64,000 nucleotides of DNA from Streptococcus sp. NPS 308. GTDB lineage: Bacteria > Bacillota > Bacilli > Lactobacillales > Streptococcaceae. Shown here one piece after another: positions 7,815 through 15,374 of this stretch (its first letter is position 1; each line of letters begins with the position of its first letter). The DNA lies in contig NZ_AP017652.1 of assembly GCF_002355895.1 (NCBI RefSeq), positions 1,397,001 to 1,461,000 of the forward strand, written 5' to 3'. Made by a program: the position numbers and the translations under genes. Below the pieces are notes generated by a model. That model saw nothing but the letters and a program-made list of their open reading frames with translations, did not search any database and had not been told where the DNA came from.

Positions 7815-9651
7815 GATGATTTCCTTCCGTTTGGTAATTTACTCTCTCTTCTGCTACTTGAGCCAACTCCACTTCTTCCTGAGGGTTCAACTTTCTCTGA
7901 ACAGCTTCTGCGACTGCTCTTGGCACCCCAACTTCGACAATTTCATCCACACTGGCTTCCTTGATTTTAGTGAGAGATTTAAAATGCTTCATGAGATTCT
8001 GCTTACGTTTAGGTCCCAATCCTTCAATCCCATCCAGTTGTGATGAAAAGGAATTTTTTGAGCGCAGTTGCCGGTGGAAAGTGATGGCAAAGCGGTGTAC
8101 CTCATATTGGATGCGTTGAAGGAGGAAAAATTCCTGAGAATTACGAGACAGCTCTACCACTTCCAGTGGATCTCCAAAGAGCAGTTCATGGGTTTGGTGC
8201 TTGTCATTCTTTTGCAGACCTGCAATTGGGATATCCAAACCTAGCTCTTCTTGGATGACTTGCTTTGCGATATTGACTTGACCTTGTCCCCCATCAATCA
8301 CAATCAAATCTGGCGGGGTTAAACCATCACGTTGAACTCGGCCATAGCGTCTGCGAATGACCTCTCGCATACTGGCATAATCATCTGGACCGACAACCGT
8401 TTTTATCTTGTACTTTCGGTAGTCTTTTTTACTTGGTTTGCCATTGACAAAGACCACCATGGCTGAAACAGGACTGGTTCCCATGATATTAGAGTTATCA
8501 AAGGACTCGATACGAACCGGGGTCGGGATTTGGAGCAAGCGTCCCAGATTTTCAATAGCTCCTTGGGTCTTTTCGACAGATTTTTCTAGCAGATTGAACT
8601 TCTGCTCCAGACTAACACGGGCATTTTTTATGGCTAGATTGACCAGTTGTTTTTTCTCTCCACGTTGAGGTTTTAGAATCTTGGTATCCACCAAGGCCTT
8701 AACGGCTTCTTCATCGATATCTTGCGGAATCAGCACCTCATTGGGAACCAGGTGGGATTTTTCTTGATAGAATTGTCCCACATAGGTCAAGAAGTCCTCA
8801 TCCGGATCATTGTAGTAAGGGAAGAGGTTGACGTCCCGCTCAATGAGCTTGCCTTGACGAACAAAGAAAACCTGGACACACATCCAACCCTTGTCCACAT
8901 AGTAGCCAAAGACATCCCGATTTTGGAGATCCTTTGCCATAACCCGTTGCTTGGTCCGAAGTGTTCCAATAGCCTGAATCAGGTCACGGTATTCCGCTGC
9001 ACGTTCAAACTCCATACTTTGTGCTGCGGATGCCATCTTGCCCTTGAGGTCATCGATGATTTTGTCATCCTGTCCTTTTAGGAAATCAGAAACCTCCTGA
9101 GCCATGGACTTGAAATAAGCCTCATCTTTCTGACAGATGGTGTGGGCCATACATTGGCCGATATGGTAGTAAAAACAAACCTTAGACGGCGGGTTGGTAC
9201 ATTTCCGAAAAGGAAAAATCCGATCCAGTAGTCGCTTGATTTCATTGGACGCTCCCACATCAGGATAAGGTCCAAAGTAGAGACCGCCGTCCTTCTTGAC
9301 CTGACGGGTGATAATCAAGCGAGGATAGCGTTCATTGGTGATTTTGATAAAGGGATAGGACTTATCATCCTTGAGCATGATATTGTACTTGGGCTTATTT
9401 TCCTTGATGAGGTTGATTTCTAGGAGAAGTGCCTCAATATTGGACTCAGTGACGATAAATTCAAAATCTACAATCTCAGATACCAGAGCTTCCGTCTTGG
9501 TATCGTGACTCCCACGAAAATAGGACCGCACGCGATTGCGCAGATTTTTAGCCTTTCCGACATAGATAATAGTGCCATTTTTATCCTTGTGAATGTAACA
9601 ACCAGGGCTGGTCGGCAAGAGCTCCAGTTTTGATTTGATCAAGTTATTCAT
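7804..9651 (-). CDS. uvrC: Excinuclease ABC subunit C
   Basis: A 615-residue nucleotide excision repair endonuclease that makes both incisions after damage is loaded by UvrA/UvrB. Domains in order: GIY-YIG nuclease (about 11-90, [20 protein letters not shown]), Cys-containing linker ([17 protein letters not shown]), UVR UvrB-binding motif (about 196-231), RNase H-like 3' nuclease with FDNSNIMG and IDGGQGQ, and a C-terminal helix-hairpin-helix pair ([14 protein letters not shown]). An earlier in-frame start adds 13 residues that overlap the promoter, so MNNLIKSK is preferred. The promoter lies so close to this start that the mRNA may be almost leaderless. Confidence 0.96.
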   Translation of the reverse strand: MNNLIKSKLELLPTSPGCYIHKDKNGTIIYVGKAKNLRNRVRSYFRGSHDTKTEALVSEIVDFEFIVTESNIEALLLEINLIKENKPKYNIMLKDDKSYPFIKITNERYPRLIITRQVKKDGGLYFGPYPDVGASNEIKRLLDRIFPFRKCTNPPSKVCFYYHIGQCMAHTICQKDEAYFKSMAQEVSDFLKGQDDKIIDDLKGKMASAAQSMEFERAAEYRDLIQAIGTLRTKQRVMAKDLQNRDVFGYYVDKGWMCVQVFFVRQGKLIERDVNLFPYYNDPDEDFLTYVGQFYQEKSHLVPNEVLIPQDIDEEAVKALVDTKILKPQRGEKKQLVNLAIKNARVSLEQKFNLLEKSVEKTQGAIENLGRLLQIPTPVRIESFDNSNIMGTSPVSAMVVFVNGKPSKKDYRKYKIKTVVGPDDYASMREVIRRRYGRVQRDGLTPPDLIVIDGGQGQVNIAKQVIQEELGLDIPIAGLQKNDKHQTHELLFGDPLEVVELSRNSQEFFLLQRIQYEVHRFAITFHRQLRSKNSFSSQLDGIEGLGPKRKQNLMKHFKSLTKIKEASVDEIVEVGVPRAVAEAVQRKLNPQEEVELAQVAEERVNYQTEGNHHEP

Positions 9652-9657
9652 AGTTCC

Positions 9658-9666
9658 ATTATAGCA
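9658..9666 (-). promoter_or_regulatory. Extended -10 promoter immediately upstream of uvrC
   Basis: TGCTATAAT on the minus strand; only 6 bases separate TATAAT from the uvrC ATG. No convincing -35 is visible. Confidence 0.55.
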
Positions 9667-9688
9667 AAAAGGCCGTGACAGGACGAAC

Positions 9689-9724
9689 AAAAAGCCCCAC
9701 CAATCACTTGTTGGAGGAGCTTTG
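9689..9724 (-). terminator. Terminator of the matrixin-type protease gene
   Basis: On the minus strand AAAGCTCCTCCAA pairs with TTGGTGGGGCTTT (including G-T pairs) and is followed by a T-run. Confidence 0.8.
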
Positions 9725-9752
9725 ATTTCTTTTCTGATTACACCGACTTCAT

Positions 9753-10454
9753 CTAGTCGCTACCGGTATAGAGTTCTTGAACAGCCTTCACATCCTGAGG
9801 CTGAATCCCATAGTAGGAGCCGGCAGGCTGCATGACAGAAGTCTCGTTGGTATGATCCAATCCGATGGCATGCCCCAGCTCGTGCTCCGCCGTGTGCACG
9901 ATCCGTTCATAAGAATAACCATAGTTTGGATTGGATAGATAATAGTGATTCAGGCGAACCGTTACAGATATAAATTGATTGGTTAACAAATTGGTTTGAC
10001 TCTCGGCTTGACCTGCTACAGCGGTTGATCCATCATTCATCTCGCTTGCCACAATATCTGCCTGACTAGGATCCGCAACCACCTCAAAGGTGAAGGCTCC
10101 CGTTTGATTCCAGTTTTTTATGGCTTCTGCATAGGCACCTTGGAAGGTCTCATCCATTTGAGGTTCAATATAGATGCGAGCTGAAGCCTGAGCCCACTTG
10201 CCTTCTGCATGTTGGTGACTGTCTGTCTGAGACAAGACTTCTAGCGTTCCCGTCTCCTGCCATTGATTCCAGCCACCTTGACCAATTTTACTCATTTTTT
10301 CAACCTGATTGACTGCAGAATGAAAATCACCTGTCAGATACCATAGCACTCCAAAAGCAAGGAGAACAATGATAACCAAGGTCCAGACCAGACGCCAAAA
10401 GAAACGCCAAATTCCCAAAAGAAATCGGAACAATAATCGAATAATCCAGAACAT
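9753..10454 (-). CDS. Membrane-anchored matrixin-type zinc metalloprotease
   Basis: A 233-residue protein with one strongly hydrophobic segment at residues 5-38 and a catalytic domain after it. The sequence [11 protein letters not shown] (191-201) is the full HExxHxxGxxH zinc site of metzincins, and VMQP shortly after it is the expected Met-turn. It is therefore a short matrixin-like protease, probably anchored with its catalytic domain outside the cell; its substrate is unknown. Streptococcal zinc-dependent proteins of this kind are mostly unstudied. GGTGGAG precedes the start. It has its own downstream terminator, and a terminator separates it from estA, so it is probably monocistronic. Confidence 0.85.
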   Translation of the reverse strand: MFWIIRLLFRFLLGIWRFFWRLVWTLVIIVLLAFGVLWYLTGDFHSAVNQVEKMSKIGQGGWNQWQETGTLEVLSQTDSHQHAEGKWAQASARIYIEPQMDETFQGAYAEAIKNWNQTGAFTFEVVADPSQADIVASEMNDGSTAVAGQAESQTNLLTNQFISVTVRLNHYYLSNPNYGYSYERIVHTAEHELGHAIGLDHTNETSVMQPAGSYYGIQPQDVKAVQELYTGSD

Positions 10455-10472
10455 GACGCTCCACCTTTCATA

Positions 10473-10530
10473 AAAATAAGAATCTATCTTAAAATCAATG
10501 GTCTCCCATAATCAAGATAGATTCTCTATT
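10473..10530 (-). terminator. Terminator after estA
   Basis: On the minus strand AGAATCTATCTT (10514-10525) pairs with AAGATAGATTCT (10479-10490), followed by TATTTTTAT. Confidence 0.75.
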
Positions 10531-10560
10531 TTACTCAATAAAACTGAAAGAAACCTAAAA

Positions 10561-11340
10561 CTAAGATAAGCGCTCTTCCAAAACAAAGTCAATTGGTAGA
10601 GTAGCCAAAAAACGCTCCAATTGTTTTTCCCAGTAGTACCACTCGTGAGTGCCAGGGCTATGACTATAGGTCACTTTAAAACCAAGCTTTTTGAGGTTTT
10701 TCACCGCGAGGTTATTGGCTGAATAGAGATAGTCTTGCTCACCACACCAAGCCCAAAGTTTGGTTTTTTTATCCGATTTCGCAGCGATAGTTTCAAGCGA
10801 ATGAGGGCTAGCTGTCCAGTCTTTGATTTCTCCAAAAACTCCTCGCCAGTAGGCAAGAGAGCCCAAATCCTGACTTTCAGGAGAAAATTCCTGAAAACTG
10901 AGTGCACCAGAAAAACTAGCCGCATGAGAAAAACGATTGGTTGCGAGAGCCAGCTTGAAGGAACCATAGCCTCCCATGGAGAGACCCGCAATGAAGGTCT
11001 TTTCTCGCTTGCTAGTCATATTGGGAAAGAAACGTTTCATTACCTGAGGTAACTCTTCTGCTAGAGCTGTAAAGTAGTCAAAACCATACTGGGTATCAGT
11101 GTACCAGCCATTGCTAGTATTGGGCATGATAACAATGAGATTGGTGCCTCGCAACAAGCGCTCGACATTGGTTCGCTTGAGCCAGCTATTTTGATTTCCT
11201 GACATTCCATGCAAAAGATAAAGGACAGGAATATCTTTACAATCTGGTTCAGTTACTCGACTGGCATCTGGATAAAGTACAGTAACTCCCCACTCCATAT
11301 CCAAAACTTCAGAGTAATACTCGATATTCATAACTGCCAT
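10561..11340 (-). CDS. estA: Tributyrin-type esterase EstA (alpha/beta hydrolase)
   Basis: A 259-residue cytoplasmic esterase of the putative-esterase/S-formylglutathione hydrolase-like family. The oxyanion segment [13 protein letters not shown] (about 41-53), nucleophile elbow GLSMGGYG (Ser121), and likely acid and His in EQDYLYS and GTHEWYYW near the C-terminus are visible. Related streptococcal and lactococcal EstA enzymes hydrolyse short-chain acyl esters. AAAGGAGA precedes the start. It follows rnjB by 68 bp with a hairpin between them. Function by family; natural substrate unknown. Confidence 0.88.
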   Translation of the reverse strand: MAVMNIEYYSEVLDMEWGVTVLYPDASRVTEPDCKDIPVLYLLHGMSGNQNSWLKRTNVERLLRGTNLIVIMPNTSNGWYTDTQYGFDYFTALAEELPQVMKRFFPNMTSKREKTFIAGLSMGGYGSFKLALATNRFSHAASFSGALSFQEFSPESQDLGSLAYWRGVFGEIKDWTASPHSLETIAAKSDKKTKLWAWCGEQDYLYSANNLAVKNLKKLGFKVTYSHSPGTHEWYYWEKQLERFLATLPIDFVLEERLS

Positions 11341-11363
11341 GGTTGTCTCCTTTTACTATTCTA

Positions 11364-11391
11364 TAAGAAAAAGCCGAAACTCGACTTTTTC
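11364..11391 (-). terminator. Terminator after rnjB
   Basis: On the minus strand AAAAAGTCGA pairs with TCGGCTTTTT (one G-T pair) around a short loop, ending in TTTTTCTTAT. Confidence 0.65.
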
Positions 11392-11408
11392 TGTAGGTAT
11401 GCTGCTTA

Positions 11409-13070
11409 TTATTTGGCTTCCATCACGACTGGCAAGATTGCTGGACGACGTTTGGTTTGGTCAAAGAGGTACTTGGCCAAGCCATCACGAACCTTCCCTT
11501 TGAGATCAGCCCAGTCGAAATCTTCACCTTGGAGATAGTCTTCCACGATTTGGTTAATCAATTCTGAGCTTTCACGGAGAATATCGCGGCTCTTCTTGAG
11601 ATAAACAAATCCACGCGTATGAACACGAGCCTTGGCCACAATTTTCTTCTCACGACGGTTGACAGTGATTGCCACGATAAAGATTCCATCCTCTGACAAG
11701 ACCTTACGGTCACGAAGGACGACATTTCCAACATCCCCGATGGCATTTCCGTCAATCAAGACATCACCTGCAGAAACTCCACCAGCAGGAACAAAGTCTC
11801 CATGTTCATAAGACATGGTCGTTCCCTTTTTAGGGATGAAAATGCGTTCTGGCAACATTCCAACTGCCATGGCAGCCTTGGCATGCGCATCCAACTCACG
11901 GTACTCCCCTTGGATAGGGAAGAGGTAGTTTGGTTGCAAAAGATTGATCATCAACTGAAGATCACGCGCATTCCCGTGTCCAGATACTCGCAAACTTTGG
12001 GTAATGAGTTTCACCACACCACCAGCTTGGTAGATCATATTTTCCACACGCGCCATGACAGCTTCTTTAGCGATAGATGGAGTCGTTACGATATAGACCA
12101 AGTCCCCATCTTTGATTTCCACATAACGGTGGCGTCCGATAGACATCTTACGAAGTCCATTGATCGGTTCACCCATACGACCAGTCTCAAGGATAATCAA
12201 CTCATGATCTTCAAAACGAGACATTTCTTTTGGTTTAATCAAGAGACTTTCATTAGCTAGAGATAATTTTTTGAGACGAATCGCAGTGCGGACGATATTT
12301 TCAATATCAAATCCAGTCAAAACAACTCTGCGACCTGTATCTGCTGCAGCATCAAAAACCTGCTGGATACGAGAAAGGTTGCTGGCAACTGCGGCAACGA
12401 TGATACGACCTTCCCAGTCTGCAATGGTCTGGGTAATTTCATCCCCAACTTCACTCTCGCTCGCTACTTGGATATTGCTGTCCGCATTAGCCGAATCACT
12501 GAGAAGAGCCAAGACACCCTCACGACCAATCTCGGCCAAGCGACCAAAATCAGTCGCATAGGATTCGCTAGCTGTCTGGTCAAACTTGAAGTCACCTGTG
12601 TAAACAATGCTCCCTTTTGGAGTTTTCAAGACGACTCCCAAACTTTCTGGAATGGAGTGAGTTGTACGGAAGAAGGAAACCACCGTTCCCCCAAAGTCAA
12701 TCTCCGTATCTTCATCAATCACATGGAAGTCATTGAATTTCTTAACCGTATCATTTCCTTTAACAAAGAGTTTTGCTAACTCGATGGTCAACTCAGAGCC
12801 AAACACAGGCACCTTAGCCTCTGCCAAAAGGTAAGGAAGAGCTCCAATGGCATCCGCATGTCCGTGGGTCAAGAAGACCCCAGCGATACGATCACTATTT
12901 TCAAAAAGGTATTCCATATTTGGAATGACGACGTCGACCCCAAGCTGTTCATTTTCAGGGTATTTAAGCCCCGCATCCAAAACAAAAATAGAACCATCGA
13001 TTTCAGCGATGTACATATTTTTCCCATTTTCTCGTACACCACCTAGTGTTGTTAAACTAATATTACTCAT
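11409..13070 (-). CDS. rnjB: Ribonuclease J2
   Basis: A 553-residue beta-lactamase/beta-CASP RNase. The metal-binding motif reads THGHADAIG (about 68-76), where catalytically active RNase J1 has HGHEDHIG; two key positions are changed, the hallmark of the J2 paralogue. J2 forms a complex with J1 and modulates mRNA decay and processing. Beta-CASP motifs follow (SDSANAD, TGFDIENI, SGHGNARDLQ with the conserved SGHG), then a C-terminal dimerisation domain. GGAGGAAAA precedes the ATG. The leader is about 90 bp from the extended -10 at 13164-13169. Confidence 0.93.
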   Translation of the reverse strand: MSNISLTTLGGVRENGKNMYIAEIDGSIFVLDAGLKYPENEQLGVDVVIPNMEYLFENSDRIAGVFLTHGHADAIGALPYLLAEAKVPVFGSELTIELAKLFVKGNDTVKKFNDFHVIDEDTEIDFGGTVVSFFRTTHSIPESLGVVLKTPKGSIVYTGDFKFDQTASESYATDFGRLAEIGREGVLALLSDSANADSNIQVASESEVGDEITQTIADWEGRIIVAAVASNLSRIQQVFDAAADTGRRVVLTGFDIENIVRTAIRLKKLSLANESLLIKPKEMSRFEDHELIILETGRMGEPINGLRKMSIGRHRYVEIKDGDLVYIVTTPSIAKEAVMARVENMIYQAGGVVKLITQSLRVSGHGNARDLQLMINLLQPNYLFPIQGEYRELDAHAKAAMAVGMLPERIFIPKKGTTMSYEHGDFVPAGGVSAGDVLIDGNAIGDVGNVVLRDRKVLSEDGIFIVAITVNRREKKIVAKARVHTRGFVYLKKSRDILRESSELINQIVEDYLQGEDFDWADLKGKVRDGLAKYLFDQTKRRPAILPVVMEAK

Positions 13071-13163
13071 TTTTCCTCCGAAACTTCATTTATCTTGATT
13101 ATAGGGCGAATTCACCCTCTTATTCTAAAAGTTCTAAAACTTTCAGCCGAATCTTTTCCTACC

Positions 13164-13191
13164 ATTATACCATTTTTTTGATTATTTTCAA
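13164..13191 (-). promoter_or_regulatory. Promoter of rnjB
   Basis: Minus strand TTGAAA (13186-13191), 16-bp spacer, TATAAT (13164-13169) preceded by TGG. The bases after the -10 (TGGTAGGA) match the M42 and rel promoters. Confidence 0.7.
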
Positions 13192-13530
13192 AACGAAGAT
13201 CGGTTTTTAACTAGAGATTAGTCACTACTTTGAATCAAATCTTTTTACTTTGACTTCTCTTTTGGAGGCTTCATCGAAGATAATAGAACGATTATACCAT
13301 CAAAATTATGGACCTTCTGAATCAATTTGATTTCAGATACCTTTCTCGAACTCTAAATTTCTCTTTTAGTTCAAAAAACTTGCTTTTACCTCTCGACTTG
13401 AGAACTATTTTCTACAAAGACATGATTTATCTGCATCTAAAAGCGAGAATTTCCTGTTCGCTACAGAATCTAAAAATTTCAGCAATTAGCCATTAAGATG
13501 GAGGTTAACGATAGGAAATTTCTTCAAAAA
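13192..13530. other. Intergenic stretch upstream of rnjB
   Basis: No convincing gene is present. A second minus-strand extended -10, TGGTATAAT (-10 at 13291-13296), could give a longer rnjB leader or a small RNA. A 62-codon frame at 13308-13496 on the plus strand lacks a ribosome binding site and family resemblance. Nothing else is recognised. Confidence 0.4.
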
Positions 13531-13532
13531 GA

Positions 13533-13562
13533 AAAAAGACTTAGAAATTCTAAATCTTTTTA
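13533..13562. terminator. Terminator of the LysM-CHAP gene (possibly bidirectional)
   Basis: On the minus strand AGATTTAGAA pairs with TTCTAAGTCT (one G-T pair), flanked by an A-run and a T-run. Confidence 0.75.
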
Positions 13563-13568
13563 TCATCT

Positions 13569-14216
13569 TTAGTTTGGATAGATATAAGTGACGTTTCCTA
13601 AAAATTCATGAGGATTAAAGAAGCCACGATAATTTGCAATCTGCTTTTGACGTCTGTAGTTTGCTTCCAATACCTGGATAGAGTTTTCACTTTGAACATC
13701 TGTGACATAAGCAACGTGTCCATATTCACCACCGTCCCAAACGGCGATTGCTCCTACTACTGGAACACTTCCTGTCTTATAACCTTGAGCACTCGCATAG
13801 ATTGCCCACGTGTTGGCATTTCCCCACCAGTTGCTAGCCCAAGGAGCTAATTCTTTCACACCCCATGTACACTGACCAACAGGATAAGAGTTTCCATAGT
13901 TTGTTGGAGTCTTTTCGATAACATTTTCTGTATCTGATACCACGTTCGCAGTGCTAGCTGGAGCACTGTAGGTAGAGCTAGCCTGAGCTGAACCACTCAC
14001 TTGTAGAACATCTCCTGGGTGGATAGTATCAAAAATGGTTTTTCCATTCAAAGCTGCTAACTCATACGGATCCATGCCGTTTGCAGTTGCGATGGCATAG
14101 AATGAATCACCGTCTTGGACAACGTAAGAGTTCGCGTGCACAGTTTGAGCCCCAACTGTAGCCAAAATAGCGGTAGAAGTCAAACCAAGAGTCAGTTTCG
14201 TAACTGTTTTTTTCAT
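13569..14216 (-). CDS. Secreted LysM-CHAP cell-wall amidase
   Basis: A 215-residue exported protein: signal peptide (1-29, cut near VHANS), one LysM peptidoglycan-binding domain (about 30-73, YVVQDGDSFYAIA), a Ser/Ala-rich linker (74-105) and a CHAP domain (about 108-215) with catalytic Cys116 in QCTWG, His167 in YGHVAYV and ANYR as the third element. Such proteins cleave peptidoglycan peptides or amide bonds during growth or division. A longer in-frame start adds 13 residues but overlaps the leader; MKKTVTKL follows AAGGGGAA. In related streptococci genes of this type belong to the WalR (VicR) regulon. One TGTAAC half-site lies near 14300, but no convincing second half-site was seen. Confidence 0.9.
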   Translation of the reverse strand: MKKTVTKLTLGLTSTAILATVGAQTVHANSYVVQDGDSFYAIATANGMDPYELAALNGKTIFDTIHPGDVLQVSGSAQASSTYSAPASTANVVSDTENVIEKTPTNYGNSYPVGQCTWGVKELAPWASNWWGNANTWAIYASAQGYKTGSVPVVGAIAVWDGGEYGHVAYVTDVQSENSIQVLEANYRRQKQIANYRGFFNPHEFLGNVTYIYPN

Positions 14217-14458
14217 AACTATATTCCCCTTATATTTTCTTGATAAGAAAATCATACTTGATTTACATGTCAGTTCGTTTAGAGTTATATTTAAGTCATG
14301 TTACAAAAATTTATACTTTTACTACATAATGTTTAAAAGCAGACATCGTATAAAGTGATAGAAGAGAATAAAAAATGAATCATTTTTCCCAATTTTTACA
14401 TCAGTGAACCACTCAAAAGACCGTCTTATCAACCACTCCCACATCAAACATTTATCTG

Positions 14459-14497
14459 ACAAAAAGAGACCGAGATAGGTCATCTCAGTCCCTTTCT
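14459..14497 (-). terminator. Terminator downstream of the recJ locus
   Basis: On the minus strand AAAGGGACTGAGAT pairs with ATCTCGGTCTCTTT (two G-T pairs), followed by TTTTTGTC. It directly follows the displaced recJ tail, as expected for the original recJ terminator. Confidence 0.8.
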
Positions 14498-14502
14498 ATC
14501 TA

Positions 14503-14575
14503 TTACTCCATTAAAAAATCATAAATTTCTTGCACCGTACCCAGCACCATCATTTCTTGATTTTTTACAGTTTGT
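14503..14575 (-). pseudogene. Displaced 3' end of recJ
   Basis: About 73 bases encode KQTVKNQEMMVLGTVQEIY and then DFLME before a stop. This aligns without gaps to the true recJ C-terminus at 15375-15447 (KQTVKDQEMMALGTVQGIY, then DFLKG). The copies are 872 bp apart and differ at roughly one base in five to six. The identical runs include TGCACCGTACC. The remnant sits right after the stop of the inserted membrane-protein gene and right before the terminator, so it is probably the original end of recJ. Confidence 0.85.
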
Positions 14576-15372
14576 TAGCTATCTTTTTCTACTAAGTCCG
14601 GAAAATAACTTTCAAAATATGCCTTGGTAAGGCTACATAAGGATAATTCCTTGTTCTCAAACTTCACAGACCTTTTTTGATCATTAATTCCTTCTAATTT
14701 TAAATCATAGACATACTCATTTTCTAAAATATCAATAAAAAATATTCTAATCTTTTCAATATCTTCAATTTTTGAGTCAAAATGTAACAGTAGATTGTTT
14801 GAGGTTTTCTTATCAATCATAAATCTTTCTTCAGCCTTTAATTTATGATTACCTCCCGATCCATTTTTTTCTATATATTCTATTTTATCAATTAAGGCAT
14901 GACCTAACCCAATATTTCTAATTTTTATAAGAATAGCAGTCGATACTTCATTTTGAGCATCTTCTTTGTTAATCTTTATATAATTATACTGACAGATACA
15001 ATATTCCTTGACTTGGTTTAAAGATATTTCCAAACAATTAGAGGTCTGTGTATCTTTACTTTCCATTTGTTCATAATTTAATCCAACATTCCATATTGGT
15101 CTCACTGAGTCACGTTTTTTTTCCCTATATTTTGTATTTTCATTCTTTAGAGTATATACGATCAAATAACTCCCAATAATTGACCCATAATAAGCTAACC
15201 AATCAAAGTCTATTGTTTTTCTCAAATTAATACCAAAATCTTCAATTCCAAAGTACGTTTTTAAAAAAATTTTTACAATAGCATACAATATAGGTAAAAA
15301 AGACACAAAAAAGAATATTACTATTACTTTATCTTTAACAATCCAGCTTGAAATTTTCTTTAAAGACATCAT
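14575..15372 (-). CDS. Unknown membrane protein inserted after recJ
   Basis: A 265-residue protein of no recognised family. It has a hydrophobic segment at about 17-39, a second at about 57-75 (DWLAYYGSIIGSYLIVYTL), a basic stretch, and a mostly polar 180-residue domain rich in Ile, Lys, Asn and Glu. It starts 2 bases after the recJ stop; the last recJ codons (AAAGGA) supply its ribosome binding site, so the two are translationally coupled. The gene is visibly richer in A+T than its neighbours and lies between two copies of the recJ 3' end, signs of horizontal acquisition. A role in defence or stress is possible but not shown. Confidence 0.7.
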   Translation of the reverse strand: MMSLKKISSWIVKDKVIVIFFFVSFLPILYAIVKIFLKTYFGIEDFGINLRKTIDFDWLAYYGSIIGSYLIVYTLKNENTKYREKKRDSVRPIWNVGLNYEQMESKDTQTSNCLEISLNQVKEYCICQYNYIKINKEDAQNEVSTAILIKIRNIGLGHALIDKIEYIEKNGSGGNHKLKAEERFMIDKKTSNNLLLHFDSKIEDIEKIRIFFIDILENEYVYDLKLEGINDQKRSVKFENKELSLCSLTKAYFESYFPDLVEKDS

Positions 15373-15374
15373 GC

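Noticed and set aside
11409..13070. RNase J1 (catalytically active)
   Set aside because: The metal-site motif reads HGHADAIG rather than HGHEDHIG, which fits the J2 paralogue.
13308..13496. A 62-codon plus-strand frame between the LysM-amidase and rnjB
   Set aside because: No ribosome binding site, no promoter in the right place, no recognisable domain.
14281..14320. A WalR (VicR) box ahead of the LysM-CHAP gene
   Set aside because: Only one TGTAAC half-site was found; the second half-site at the right spacing does not match, so no operator is claimed.
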